64,000 bases of DNA from Paraburkholderia largidicola (GTDB lineage: Bacteria > Pseudomonadota > Gammaproteobacteria > Burkholderiales > Burkholderiaceae): NCBI RefSeq assembly GCF_013426895.1, contig NZ_AP023176.1, positions 434,001 to 498,000 of the forward strand, read 5' to 3'. The notes under the pieces were generated by a model. The model was not told the origin of the DNA. It was given only the letters and a program-made list of their open reading frames with translations, and did not search any database. The translations under genes and the position numbers were made by a program. Of this stretch, positions 7,821 through 17,244 are shown piece by piece (within the stretch, counting starts at the first letter, position 1; each line of letters opens with the position of its first letter).

Positions 7821-9146
7821 TTACTGCATCACCTCCAGCGCCTTTAGCGTGCTGACCGGCTTCAGCAGATTCAACACCTCGATCAACTGTTTATGGATAT
7901 CAGGGTCGTGGTGCGCCGCCTGGATGATCGCCATGTGATGCCCGATCGATTTTTCCAGATCGGCGGGGCGTTTGCCGCGTGCATCGGGATAGGCCAGATC
8001 GGGCAGCGCTGCCAGCGACCACGGGTTGTCGATGATCGATTCGATAGCGGACAGAAACTCGCTGCTCAATGAGGCAAGCGGATCGGGATCGTAGGCGTGC
8101 GACGCAAGCAGGTTTCGCAGCACGACAGCTTCCTGTGCCGCGGCGCTCATGCCCTGCCCGTAGACGGGATTGAAGCGGCAAACCGAGTCGGCAATCGGAA
8201 TCAGTCCGCGAGGAAAATCATCGGCGCCGTTGAAGTAGCGTCGACGGCTTTCAGGGAAGGCAAACTGTTCGATGTCGCCGTGCAGCGTTGCGTCCTTGAT
8301 CGCGTCGTACACGCTGGAAGTCGGCAGGCTTGCGGCGTAGGCGGTGAAGGCATCGCCGTCGGCGGGTGGCGTGTCCGCGCCCCGGCCTCCGAGCGCCGCG
8401 AACCATTTGCCGTCTTCGCGCAGCAGCACGAGGCCCATACGGCTTTGTTCCGGCGCCCTGGGCATGGTGATCATGACCTTTGTCGCGGGCGTTGCGTGGG
8501 GCGGAATCGTATAGACCGCTGTCGAGTAACCGAAGTCCACGCCAATGACTGTCTCTTCCGGCATCGGACGGCCGGTGGATGCAAGGAAGTCCAACGTAGG
8601 CTTTCCGCGTCCGGATGCATCGACGACGAGGTCGGCGGGCAATACTTCCATTTTGCCGTCGCGGGTCTTGTACGACACCGAGGCGACCGCACTGCCGTCA
8701 GGCGTAGCGTCGATCGCGACGACACGGCACCCATCGCGGAAGATAACGTTTGCACGTTCCAGCACGCGACGGCGCACGGCAAGCTCCAGCAACGGGCGTG
8801 TCATCGTGAAGGTGGCGACGCCGAGACTGCGCACCGGAAAGGGCGCCTGCCCTGGATACTCATGGCGTACCTCGAGGCCGGAGTCGAGCGAGTTGGCGCC
8901 TGCCTGCGCGAGTGTGGATGAAAAGTCTGGAAACAGATCGCACAGCGCCTTGAGGCCACCGGCAAGCAAGCCATGGGGATGCTTGCCCTGTGGAACGCCG
9001 GGCCGTGGGGTCGCGTCAGCGGGAAGGACATCGCGTTCAAGCACGACGACTTCCCTGAAGTGGTCGGCCAGAACCTGCGTGGCGGGCAGCCCGCCCATTC
9101 CTGCGCCAATGACAACTGCTCGTTCACCTGAATAACGTTTCGACAT
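7821..9146 (-). CDS. FAD-dependent monooxygenase/oxidoreductase
   Basis: Predicted 441-residue flavoprotein of the PHBH/geranylgeranyl-reductase-like superfamily. The N-terminal Rossmann motif is VVIGAGMGGLPATQVLA followed by the acidic strand end VVVLERD. DLVVDASGRG near residue 170 is the second FAD/NAD fingerprint and the loop RGLIPIADSVCRFNPVYGQGM near residue 330 is the C-terminal FAD motif. An AGGAG site lies before the ATG. The substrate cannot be read; relatives hydroxylate aromatics or epoxidise. It stands alone with long flanking spacers. Confidence 0.8.
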   Translation of the reverse strand: MSKRYSGERAVVIGAGMGGLPATQVLADHFREVVVLERDVLPADATPRPGVPQGKHPHGLLAGGLKALCDLFPDFSSTLAQAGANSLDSGLEVRHEYPGQAPFPVRSLGVATFTMTRPLLELAVRRRVLERANVIFRDGCRVVAIDATPDGSAVASVSYKTRDGKMEVLPADLVVDASGRGKPTLDFLASTGRPMPEETVIGVDFGYSTAVYTIPPHATPATKVMITMPRAPEQSRMGLVLLREDGKWFAALGGRGADTPPADGDAFTAYAASLPTSSVYDAIKDATLHGDIEQFAFPESRRRYFNGADDFPRGLIPIADSVCRFNPVYGQGMSAAAQEAVVLRNLLASHAYDPDPLASLSSEFLSAIESIIDNPWSLAALPDLAYPDARGKRPADLEKSIGHHMAIIQAAHHDPDIHKQLIEVLNLLKPVSTLKALEVMQ

Positions 9147-9702
9147 CGCAACTCCTGCAACGGTAATCGGAGATAGGCACTACTTCGGCGGAAAGCCGCA
9201 TCACGGAAATCCTTGCGACCAGCTAGTCCGCAATTGGCGGACATGACTTCACAACAGCCGTGTAGATGCGTTTATTCCGAATGCCGGGAAGGAGTCGATG
9301 GGGCTTGCTTTCAGTGTTGCGAGTGAGGGAATGCGGCGTTCGAGTGCGGCCACGTCACCCGGCGGCCAACGTGCTCGAGAAACGCGACGAATGAACAAAA
9401 AGTGATCGCGTCCGATTTCGCCTGAATGAAATAGCGCGATTCATGTAGACATGGTGCCGGATTCGAACCTATTGTCATATCGAATTAAATATCAATAAGG
9501 TATCCTGAGTTATGAATGGCAAGCTGAGCCTGCTTGAAATCGCGAGCCAGAAATAAGATCAACGCGATGGCGTGCCAGGCCTGAAAATTCGCGGCGTCGT
9601 CCATCGCTTCGCTTTCGTGCGTGCTGTCACAGCCGGATCGTTGCACAATGAGTGCATAGGCCAAGAGCTCAGTCGTGCAAATTCCTGTCAGGAGCGAGAC
9701 GA
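9147..9702. other. Intergenic stretch, no convincing gene
   Basis: About 550 bp between divergent genes. The central part (9450-9520) is AT-rich and could hold promoters. A 79-codon minus-strand frame (9485-9724) overlaps the start of the next gene and has no ribosome-binding site that I can see; I do not call it. Confidence 0.4.
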
Positions 9703-10803
9703 ATGAAAGCTTCAATGGTGTCACGAAACCTGCTTGCGACGCTCAAGATCAAGATGCCTGTCATTCAGGCGCCGATGCTTGGGTGGGCGACGCCGGCCAT
9801 GGCCGCGGCCGTATCGAACGCTGGCGCGCTCGGGGCTATCGGCATAGGCGGCATGAATGCGGAGGACGCTCGTGCGGTGATCCGCGCGACGCGTGCGCTC
9901 ACCGACAAGCCATTCAACGTCAATCTGTTTTGCCACAGGCGGGCGATTTCCGATCCGTCCTGTGAAGCGCGTTGGCTCGAATACCTCGAACCTCACTTCG
10001 CCCGCTTTCAGTCGCGACCGCCGACGACCTTGCGCGACATCCTCTCCACATTCGGCGACGACGATGCCGTTCTGACGATGCTGCTCGAGGAGCGGCCCGC
10101 CGTGGTCAGCTTTCACTTCGGACTGCCTGAGCCGACGGCCATCGCCGCGTTGCGCGATGCCGGTATCGTGCTATTCGCCACAGCAACGAATCGCCAGGAT
10201 GCGGAGCGGATCGCGGACGCGCATATCGACGCAATCGTTGCTCAGGGTGCGGAAGCGGGAGGTCACCGCGGTACATTCGATCCCGCAGCCGCGGACGAGA
10301 TGCTAGGGACGGCAACGTTGGTCCGGCTGCTCGCGCGCGAAAACGCGTTGCCGATCATTGCTGCGGGCGGAATCATGGACGGCGCGGGCATTGCAGCCAT
10401 GCTTGCGTTGGGCGCTCAGGCCGCTCAGCTCGGCACCGCGTTCGTCGTTACCGACGAATCCGCGGCCAGCGCAGCGGATCGGGCTGCGCTGCTCGACCGT
10501 GAGAGCCGTACTGCATTCACCAAGGCGGTTTCCGGCAGGCTTGCACGCGGCATCGAAAGCCCTTTCACACGACTTGGGCAAGATCCGGCCTGTCCGCCGA
10601 TTCCCGATTTTCCGATCGCCTTCGAGGCGGCGAGGGCACTGGCTGGTGCGGCGAAAGCTCATGGCAGTTCGGACTACGATGTCCGATGGGCCGGAGCGGC
10701 CGTGCGTTTGGCACGAGCGATGCCCGCCGCGGAGCTCGTGGCGGTGCTCATGCAGGAAACCGTCGACGCTGTCGGATCTTTGCAGGACGAATTCGCGCGC
10801 TGA
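9703..10803 (+). CDS. Nitronate monooxygenase (2-nitropropane dioxygenase family)
   Basis: Predicted 366-residue FMN-dependent TIM-barrel enzyme that oxidises nitronates such as propionate-3-nitronate to carbonyl compounds. Family features in order: PVIQAPMLGWATPAMAAAVS at the N-terminus, GALGAIGIGG, KPFNVNLF, the phosphate/FMN segment QGAEAGGHRG near residue 185, and AAGGIMDGAGIAAMLALGA with GTAF near 220-245. The ATG at 9703 has AGGAG ten bases upstream and is preferred to an upstream GTG at 9652. It converges with the small secreted protein gene ending at 10907. Confidence 0.88.
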   Translation: MKASMVSRNLLATLKIKMPVIQAPMLGWATPAMAAAVSNAGALGAIGIGGMNAEDARAVIRATRALTDKPFNVNLFCHRRAISDPSCEARWLEYLEPHFARFQSRPPTTLRDILSTFGDDDAVLTMLLEERPAVVSFHFGLPEPTAIAALRDAGIVLFATATNRQDAERIADAHIDAIVAQGAEAGGHRGTFDPAAADEMLGTATLVRLLARENALPIIAAGGIMDGAGIAAMLALGAQAAQLGTAFVVTDESAASAADRAALLDRESRTAFTKAVSGRLARGIESPFTRLGQDPACPPIPDFPIAFEAARALAGAAKAHGSSDYDVRWAGAAVRLARAMPAAELVAVLMQETVDAVGSLQDEFAR

Positions 10804-10906
10804 AGTTCTGTGGTGGACAGTACACCGCGCGCCGTTTCGTCCAGTACCTGCCGAACATGAGGCGCGCAGCGTGCGGTGTTCGTCGTGCTGGAGCCTGACG
10901 CTGACC

Positions 10907-11338
10907 TCAGACCTTGCCACTCATCCGGTCCATCAGCGCAAGCAAATCCGCGAGTGTCTTCTTGCACTTGGCCTGGCTGGGTGAGTTTTCGCGAAGGGCT
11001 TCGAGCGCGTCGTCGATTGACTTGTCGACTTTGTGCCAGTCGGCGGCGGCGCGTGGCTTCAGTCCTGCTTCGGCCTCGTCCCACGACGTTTCAAGATCCT
11101 TGATCCGCTTTTTTGCGCCCGCGAGGTCGTTGGCGTCGACGAGCTTCGAGGTGTCGACGACGATTACGCGGAACTTCGAAAGATCGCCGAGCTTCGATGC
11201 CTCGGTGGCGGCATTGGCGGACGAGATAGGCGACAGCGCGGCAACCCATAGCGGCGCATGTACAGCCGATGCGTGACCTGCCGCGACGGCTGTGGCTGTG
11301 ACAAGCAAGAGTGCGGAATTGACGACGGCACGCTTCAT
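10907..11338 (-). CDS. Secreted protein of unknown function
   Basis: Predicted 143 residues. A clear Sec signal peptide ([28 protein letters not shown]) is followed by a helical, charged domain rich in Lys/Asp/Glu that ends with [22 protein letters not shown] precedes the ATG. It follows a COG4705-like membrane protein gene at 55 bp on the same strand, so the two are likely co-transcribed. I do not recognise a named family with certainty. Confidence 0.7.
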   Translation of the reverse strand: MKRAVVNSALLLVTATAVAAGHASAVHAPLWVAALSPISSANAATEASKLGDLSKFRVIVVDTSKLVDANDLAGAKKRIKDLETSWDEAEAGLKPRAAADWHKVDKSIDDALEALRENSPSQAKCKKTLADLLALMDRMSGKV

Positions 11339-11393
11339 TGTTGATCCTCTGGTTGAAAGACGACGGTGAACGGGTAAAAAGGGGAGCGTGCAA

Positions 11394-12164
11394 CTAGGTA
11401 CTGCCGATCCTGCCTTGCCGCACTCTTGCAGCGGAATGCAGGAACACCAGAACGACGATGATCGCGAGAAAGGCAATGCTTGTGACGACCGTGCCCATTC
11501 CAAGTCCGCCATACTCCCGTGCCTGGGAGAGGAGGTCGCCGAGTGAAGCGCCAAAGGGCCGGGTCAGAATGTAGGCAAGCCAGAAGATCAGCACGCGATT
11601 GGCGCCGAGGTAGGCCGCAACTCCCATCATGACGAGCAATACGCCGAATATGACGACACCGAGACTGAAACCGAGCCCTAGTGCTTCGGTCGCAAGGTCT
11701 CCAGCCGCCGTGCCCAGTGCGAACGTGACAAGAATCGCAGTCCAGTAAAAGAGTTCGCGATTGCGGGTGACGATTGTGTGAATGGAGAGGGTTCTTTCCC
11801 TGGAGTACCAGGTCCCGAAAATAACGCAGAGCAGTACTGCGAATACGGCCGTGCTCGTGTAAAGGCTGACTCCGAGACCATCGGTGAGCACGTCAGTCAG
11901 TTGCGTGCCGACCACGCTGACCAGCACGACGGTGAGCCAGTAGATCCACGGTACATAGGCTCGTTTGCTGAGCTGCGCAGCGAGCGAGGCGGCCAGCATG
12001 GAAAGCGTGATTGCTATCGTCAACGTGGCGCCGAGGCCGACATGGACAGCAAGGTAGTCGGCACCCGTCTCGCCGACCGTGGTGGACAAGATCTTGATTG
12101 TCCAGAAGGCGACTGTGACCTCCGGAACCTTGTTTTGCATCGGTGCAACGTGTCGATGTGACAT
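11394..12164 (-). CDS. COG4705-like integral membrane protein
   Basis: Predicted 256 residues with about seven to eight hydrophobic segments and the internally repeated pattern [16 protein letters not shown] / [21 protein letters not shown], which is typical of the uncharacterised COG4705 membrane family. GGAGAGGG lies directly upstream of the ATG at 12164, which decides the start over a longer reading to 12233. It is probably transcribed together with the secreted protein that follows. Function is unknown. Confidence 0.8.
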   Translation of the reverse strand: MSHRHVAPMQNKVPEVTVAFWTIKILSTTVGETGADYLAVHVGLGATLTIAITLSMLAASLAAQLSKRAYVPWIYWLTVVLVSVVGTQLTDVLTDGLGVSLYTSTAVFAVLLCVIFGTWYSRERTLSIHTIVTRNRELFYWTAILVTFALGTAAGDLATEALGLGFSLGVVIFGVLLVMMGVAAYLGANRVLIFWLAYILTRPFGASLGDLLSQAREYGGLGMGTVVTSIAFLAIIVVLVFLHSAARVRQGRIGST

Positions 12165-12516
12165 TCCCTCTCCCCAATTTCTCACGATACGCGGCTCGGT
12201 AATCGAGGTGCAGATCAGAACCTCAGGCTGCACTATGAGGGCGCATTGCTTATCGAATGCTTAGGGGATTACAGAATGCCTGATTCTTCTTTCAATCACG
12301 CGATTTCCTTTGGTGTGACCGGAATACGGTCAGTGAGACATAAAAGTATTCGAGTCTTCATGCAACGTGCCAGAGGCCGCTGAAAGTCAAATGCGATTGT
12401 GTGCGGATAAGGAATCTTTAAGTTGCCCGGAATTAATCTGAACTTGCGGTACCACCACGTGTTTCCACACCGGTTAAATACCCGTCGCAACTTATCTGCT
12501 CATCAAGGAAAGCTCA
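12165..12516. other. Divergent intergenic region
   Basis: Holds the promoters of the COG4705-like gene (-) and the DUF4148 gene (+). It is AT-richer than its surroundings near 12290-12480. No further gene is supported. Confidence 0.4.
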
Positions 12517-12765
12517 ATGAAACATTCGCTCACCATTTCACTGATTGTCGCTGCACTCACGATACCCATGATCTCTAATGCGAAAGTGGATTCGAACGGG
12601 TTGACCGGTAGCGAGGTCAAGGCACAGGTCGTGCAAGCCAATAAGGACGGCGCCCACACTTCGCTCCCTGCGGCGCAGGAGTACGGGACGATGCCTTTGA
12701 ACTATTCACAATCGGGATCACGGATCAAGGAAGGAAGCGACGGACGGCTCTTCGCGCATCACTGA
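12517..12765 (+). CDS. DUF4148-family small secreted protein
   Basis: Predicted 82 residues with a Sec signal peptide (MKHSLTISLIVAALTIPMISNA) and a short mature part. LTGSEVKAQVVQANKDG fits the DUF4148 pattern, a family of small exported proteins abundant in Burkholderiaceae and without known function. AAGGAA precedes the ATG. Monocistronic by spacing. Confidence 0.8.
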   Translation: MKHSLTISLIVAALTIPMISNAKVDSNGLTGSEVKAQVVQANKDGAHTSLPAAQEYGTMPLNYSQSGSRIKEGSDGRLFAHH

Positions 12766-12870
12766 TGAAATCCGGGCGGGACGGTTGAGGTGATGCCCGG
12801 CGCGCCGGCGTACTGTTCGGGTGTAGAACGTGCGGCATCGAAACCGCGCGCTTGTCGCACATAAAAAGCG

Positions 12871-12892
12871 GGCCCGGCATGATGGCCGGGCC
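12871..12892 (-). terminator. Rho-independent terminator, read on the minus strand
   Basis: GGCCCGGC (12871-12878) pairs with GCCGGGCC (12885-12892) around a 6-nt loop. On the minus strand the stem is followed by CGCTTTTTAT, a classical T-run. It lies about 170 bp past the stop of the RND permease gene and would end the efflux operon. Confidence 0.7.
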
Positions 12893-13060
12893 TCATAAAG
12901 GCGGTCGTGGCAAGCGATCGAACGTATTCACATACCGTCGATGCCCACAATTCAACCACCTGCGTGGACGGTCTACCGCCAGGACAAAGCAAGCGTAGCG
13001 GGCAATCGCTTAGGGGACTCTTAAGCGTGCGATTCGAACGCCTTCATACACATCCCTGTT

Positions 13061-16000
13061 TCAGGTGTTTTGTCCTGACCGCTGCTTCATCAGAACCTGC
13101 AGCAGAACGGGCAACAGCAACAGCACAAGCGGGAACTGCACGATGAGTCCGGAGATGATGGCAATCGCGAGCGGCTGTTGCATCGCAGAACCTTGTCCCA
13201 AAGCGAAGGCGAGCGGCAGCAGTGCAAGGATCGCCGCGATGGTCGTCATGGCGATGGGGCGCAGACGGTTTCTGCCTGCATCGATAAGCGCGCGCTCGAA
13301 AGGCAAGCCGTCATCGCGCACGAGACCTTGTAACTCCGACACGTAGAAGATGGCAACCTCCGTCACGATGCCGATGATCATCGTCATGCCCATCATCGCA
13401 GAGATGTTCAGTTCGGTCCCCGTGAGCCACAGCCCGATAAATACAGCGCCCGCTGCCAGCAGTGGCATCGCCATCACCGCGAGCGCGACCCGGAAGCGTT
13501 CGTAAAGAAAAAGCAGCAGACCGAAAACGAGTGCGACGGCCGCGCCGAACACAGTAAGCAGACCCTTGAAAGCAATTTGCTGCTGCTGATACAGACCGCC
13601 CAGTTCGTAGTAGACGCTCGAAGGCAGCAATTGAGGTTCTCCAAGTGCTTTCTGAACTTCCGCGACAGTAGAGCCCAGATCACGCCCGTCGATGCGTGCC
13701 GTCACCGCTACCATGCGCTTCAGATTGTCGCGGCTGATCTCAGGCTGCCCCGTGACCTTGACCATGTCGGCCACGCGTGCAACCGGAAACAGATGACCGT
13801 CTGGCGCGCGCACGAGCAACTGCCCGAGTTGCGTATCGGTGAGACTCGGCGCATCGGCGACACGTACACGCACGCCGACGGTTTTCGGTCCCGTCTGGAA
13901 TTGTGTCGCGACGCTGCCTTGCACCATGTCGGAAACGGCCTGCGCAACGGACTGTACGTCCATTCCTTCGGCTGCCGCCGCGTCAGGGCGGATACGCAGT
14001 TCCAGCGCATCACCCGCGGGATTGATACCATCGTTCACATCGACAATCCCGGGAATCTTGCCGATACGCGCCGCGACCTTGCGTGCGGTACTGTCGAGCG
14101 TGTCCTGATCGTCGGAGTAGATCTTGATCTGCACAGGCTGCGGCACAGCCGTCAGATCGCCGATCAGATCTTCCATCAACTGGGCGAGCTCGACGCTTAC
14201 GCCGGGGACCTGGCGCTCGATCTGTGAGCGTATTTCCTCCATTACGGTCTCGATCGGTTCACGATTGCCGGACTTGAGGCGCACGAAAAAATCTCCGCGA
14301 TTCGGTTCGTTGAGGTCGCCGCCCAGGCCCGCACCTGTGCGACGCGAATACGTGGAGACATTCGGATTGGCCTGCACGATGACTTCGATCTGCTGCATCA
14401 GCCGGTCCGTCTCGGCAACCGACGTGCCAGGCGCGGTGTGATAGTCGAGTACGAACCCGCCTTCATCCATCGTTGGCATGAACCCGCTGCCGACCTGCGT
14501 GAACGCGAACGCGGCAACGGCAATGAGCGGTACGACGCCAACCAGGACGAGCAAGGGCTTCGAAGTCACATGTTCGATCAGATACGCGTAGCGACGGGTC
14601 ATCCAGTTGGCGAGCCGCGTTTCCTTGTGTTCTTCCGCATCCTTCGCCTTGAGCCATCGATCGCACAGAATCGGGACGGCCAGCCATGTGATGATGAATG
14701 AAATGAGTAGCGCGCTCGCCATCGTCACGGAAAGCGCCTTGAAGAACGCACCCGTCACGCCGGAAAGAAACGCGAGCGGTACAAAAATGATCAACGTTGC
14801 CGCGGAGGAGCCCGCAAGCGGCCGGGTGAACTCCAGGGCTGCGGCCATCACGCGACCATGAAACCCTTGCGCGCCAGCCTCGCGCATGCGTCGGACGATG
14901 TGCTCGATCATGACGATCGCATCGTCGATGACCAGACCGACGGCAGCAGCCATGCCGCCTAACGTCATGATGTTGAAGCCCATGCCAGACACGTCGAGCA
15001 GCAGGATCGTCGCGGCCATGACAACGGGCACCAGCGCGACTGCGATGGCCGTTATCTTCCAGTTCCGCAGAAATACGAACAGCGTGATCGCTGCCAGCAC
15101 GACGCCGATCATGATCGCATCGCGCACGCTCGACGCAGATGCGACCACCAGTTCGCTTTGGTCGTACCAGTTGGCAAGGCGAACGCCGGCGAGCATTTTA
15201 TGCTGAAAGTCTGCGAGCTTCGCACGTATTGCGCGCGCCATCGCGACGCTGTTCGCGCCTGGCTGCTGATAGATGTTGACGAGCACGGCGTCCTTGCCGT
15301 CGGCTGTCACGCGCATCCACTGAGGCACAACGCCCTGCTGTACCGTGGCAATGTCGCCGAGCAGAACCTGAGCCGAACCGGCAGATGACACGACTACGTG
15401 CTTCAGTTCGGCGATGCGCGTGATGGTCGAGTTCGCGATTACCAGATAAAGCTTGTAGTGGTCTTCGATACGACCCGTCGCCATCAGCACATTGCTCGCG
15501 CCGATCGCTTTGGATACATCGGCGAGGGATAGTTTGTATGCCGCGAGGCGAGCGGGATCGATGGCGACTTCAAACTCGTCCTGTGCGCCGCCAATCACGT
15601 CGACTCGCGCCACGCCTTCAACCGACGATAGCAGGGGACGCAACTGAAATTGTGCGAGATCGCGCAACGCAGTTTGAGACTGCTGCTGCGAGGTGAGACT
15701 ATAGGCGAGCACAGGGAACACCGTAGGATCCATGCGGCGCACCTGCATGGTCGTGCCCTGCGGCAGCGTCGCAAGAATCTCGCTGATGGCCGATTGCGCC
15801 TGGAGCGTCGCCTGCGACATGTCCGTGCCCCAATCGAAATTGATCGAGATTTCTGCGGCGCCACGGCTCGTTTTCGATTCGACGTCGCGCACGTTCGGCA
15901 CGCGTCGCAGGGCTTCCTCGACGGGCATCGTGACGAGCGTCGTCATCTGTTCGGCCGGACGGTCGCCCGCATCCAGCGAAACCACCGCGCGCGGGAATGC

Positions 16001-16120
16001 TACGTTCGGAAATAGGGAAATCGGCATGCGAAACGCGGTGAGCGCGCCCGCGATGGCGAGTAACCCGACGACGAACAGCAAGGAACGGCGATGCCTCTGC
16101 ATCCATTGGCCAAAGTTCAT
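13061..16120 (-). CDS. RND-family efflux permease (inner-membrane pump)
   Basis: Predicted 1019-residue proton-driven pump with the usual layout: TM1, a large periplasmic loop, TM2-7, a second loop, TM8-12. The TM4 proton-relay acidic pair is visible in GLVIDDAIVMIEH, the hydrophobic/amphiphile (HAE-like) pattern rather than the metal-exporting DEG variant. Internal pseudo-symmetry is seen with MMGMTMIIGIVTEVAIF in TM10. The start overlaps the adaptor stop by 4 bp (ATGA). With the adaptor and outer-membrane gene it makes a complete tripartite pump. Substrate unknown; drugs, solvents or aromatic acids are typical. Confidence 0.92.
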   Translation of the reverse strand: MNFGQWMQRHRRSLLFVVGLLAIAGALTAFRMPISLFPNVAFPRAVVSLDAGDRPAEQMTTLVTMPVEEALRRVPNVRDVESKTSRGAAEISINFDWGTDMSQATLQAQSAISEILATLPQGTTMQVRRMDPTVFPVLAYSLTSQQQSQTALRDLAQFQLRPLLSSVEGVARVDVIGGAQDEFEVAIDPARLAAYKLSLADVSKAIGASNVLMATGRIEDHYKLYLVIANSTITRIAELKHVVVSSAGSAQVLLGDIATVQQGVVPQWMRVTADGKDAVLVNIYQQPGANSVAMARAIRAKLADFQHKMLAGVRLANWYDQSELVVASASSVRDAIMIGVVLAAITLFVFLRNWKITAIAVALVPVVMAATILLLDVSGMGFNIMTLGGMAAAVGLVIDDAIVMIEHIVRRMREAGAQGFHGRVMAAALEFTRPLAGSSAATLIIFVPLAFLSGVTGAFFKALSVTMASALLISFIITWLAVPILCDRWLKAKDAEEHKETRLANWMTRRYAYLIEHVTSKPLLVLVGVVPLIAVAAFAFTQVGSGFMPTMDEGGFVLDYHTAPGTSVAETDRLMQQIEVIVQANPNVSTYSRRTGAGLGGDLNEPNRGDFFVRLKSGNREPIETVMEEIRSQIERQVPGVSVELAQLMEDLIGDLTAVPQPVQIKIYSDDQDTLDSTARKVAARIGKIPGIVDVNDGINPAGDALELRIRPDAAAAEGMDVQSVAQAVSDMVQGSVATQFQTGPKTVGVRVRVADAPSLTDTQLGQLLVRAPDGHLFPVARVADMVKVTGQPEISRDNLKRMVAVTARIDGRDLGSTVAEVQKALGEPQLLPSSVYYELGGLYQQQQIAFKGLLTVFGAAVALVFGLLLFLYERFRVALAVMAMPLLAAGAVFIGLWLTGTELNISAMMGMTMIIGIVTEVAIFYVSELQGLVRDDGLPFERALIDAGRNRLRPIAMTTIAAILALLPLAFALGQGSAMQQPLAIAIISGLIVQFPLVLLLLPVLLQVLMKQRSGQNT

Positions 16121-17244
16121 CGCGTTGTTCCCTGACCTGGTTTCTGTGCGTCAGGCTGGCCCGTGCCACCAATCCGGACCTGTGCGCCGTCATGCAACTC
16201 ATAATTTCCGACGGTGACAAGCGGGCGTGTCGCATCGAGAGTGCCATCGACACCATAGCGATCGTCGTCTTCGACGACAGTCTTGACGTTCACCCGATGT
16301 GCCCTGTTGTCACTGCCCGTTTGATATACGAAGTCGCCGTGTGCGTCACTCAGGACGGCGCTGCGAGGAACGATCCAGTGCGCGCCCGAATGAGTTGCGA
16401 TGACGGCCTTTACACGCGTACCCGGAATGAAGGCGCTTTGCCCGAATGGCACGCTGGCGCCGATATTGACGAGCTGGCTTTGCGAATCGACAGACGCGCC
16501 GACCATCGTGATGCGGCCGCTCACATGCGCTGCCTGTAGCGCGGTCGACAGGCCGCTGACGGTGATGACGTCGCCGGCATGAATACCTGCCGCGTCAGAG
16601 GGTTCGACGCCCAGCGTCACGTTTGGCCTCGCATTGTCGCCACGGGTTCCCGACGCCAACTGGAGGATAGGGGCGCCTGCCTGTACCTGATCGCCCTGTG
16701 CCGCCGATACCTGCGTGACGACACCATCGCGCGGCGCTACGATTGTCTTGCGTCCGCTGCTGTCTCCGATGCCGAGTTGCAGTTGCGCGTCCAGTGCCTG
16801 CGTTGCGTCGAGCGCGGCTTTGCGGGCGGTGGCGAGCTGCGATTGCGTTGCGAGTGACTTGTCGTAGAGCGATTGCGTGCGGGCGAGTTCATCCTTTGCG
16901 AGCTGCGCGGCGCTTTTCGCCTGCGCAGCCGCGACGACAGCCGCAGGATCCGCCTGAACCACAAAAAGCGGCGTGCCGCGCGAGACGGCCTGACCGGCCT
17001 GCACGCGCATCTGCTCGATGCGCGCTACGTAGGGCAAATCTACAGTTGTTACATTGGCCCCCGAGGCGGCGACCACTCCGTATGCATGCACCGGGTGCGC
17101 AATCGTGCCGCGGGCGGGCGTGACTGTCTGAACCGTAGTGACGGGCGCATCGTCCGCATTCGCATGCATGCAGACGAAAATCATGGCAACTGCGATAGAT
17201 GTTGCGGCAGTATGTCGGAATAAAGGCGTGCGGTTATTTCGCAT
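16117..17244 (-). CDS. RND efflux periplasmic adaptor (HlyD/AcrA family)
   Basis: Predicted 375-residue membrane fusion protein linking the RND permease to the outer-membrane channel. An N-terminal signal segment ends near HANADDAP. The lipoyl half-motifs (VVAASGANVTTVDLPYVARIEQMRVQAGQAV and IVAPRDGVVTQVSAAQGDQVQAG) flank an alpha-hairpin, followed by beta-barrel and membrane-proximal domains. The gene overlaps the upstream channel gene by 11 bp and the permease gene by 4 bp, so the three are translationally coupled. Confidence 0.9.
   Translation of the reverse strand: MRNNRTPLFRHTAATSIAVAMIFVCMHANADDAPVTTVQTVTPARGTIAHPVHAYGVVAASGANVTTVDLPYVARIEQMRVQAGQAVSRGTPLFVVQADPAAVVAAAQAKSAAQLAKDELARTQSLYDKSLATQSQLATARKAALDATQALDAQLQLGIGDSSGRKTIVAPRDGVVTQVSAAQGDQVQAGAPILQLASGTRGDNARPNVTLGVEPSDAAGIHAGDVITVSGLSTALQAAHVSGRITMVGASVDSQSQLVNIGASVPFGQSAFIPGTRVKAVIATHSGAHWIVPRSAVLSDAHGDFVYQTGSDNRAHRVNVKTVVEDDDRYGVDGTLDATRPLVTVGNYELHDGAQVRIGGTGQPDAQKPGQGTTR

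Noticed and set aside
9485..9724. 79-codon minus-strand frame with a hydrophobic N-terminus
   Set aside because: It overlaps the start of the nitronate monooxygenase gene and its AGGAG, and it has no ribosome-binding site of its own.
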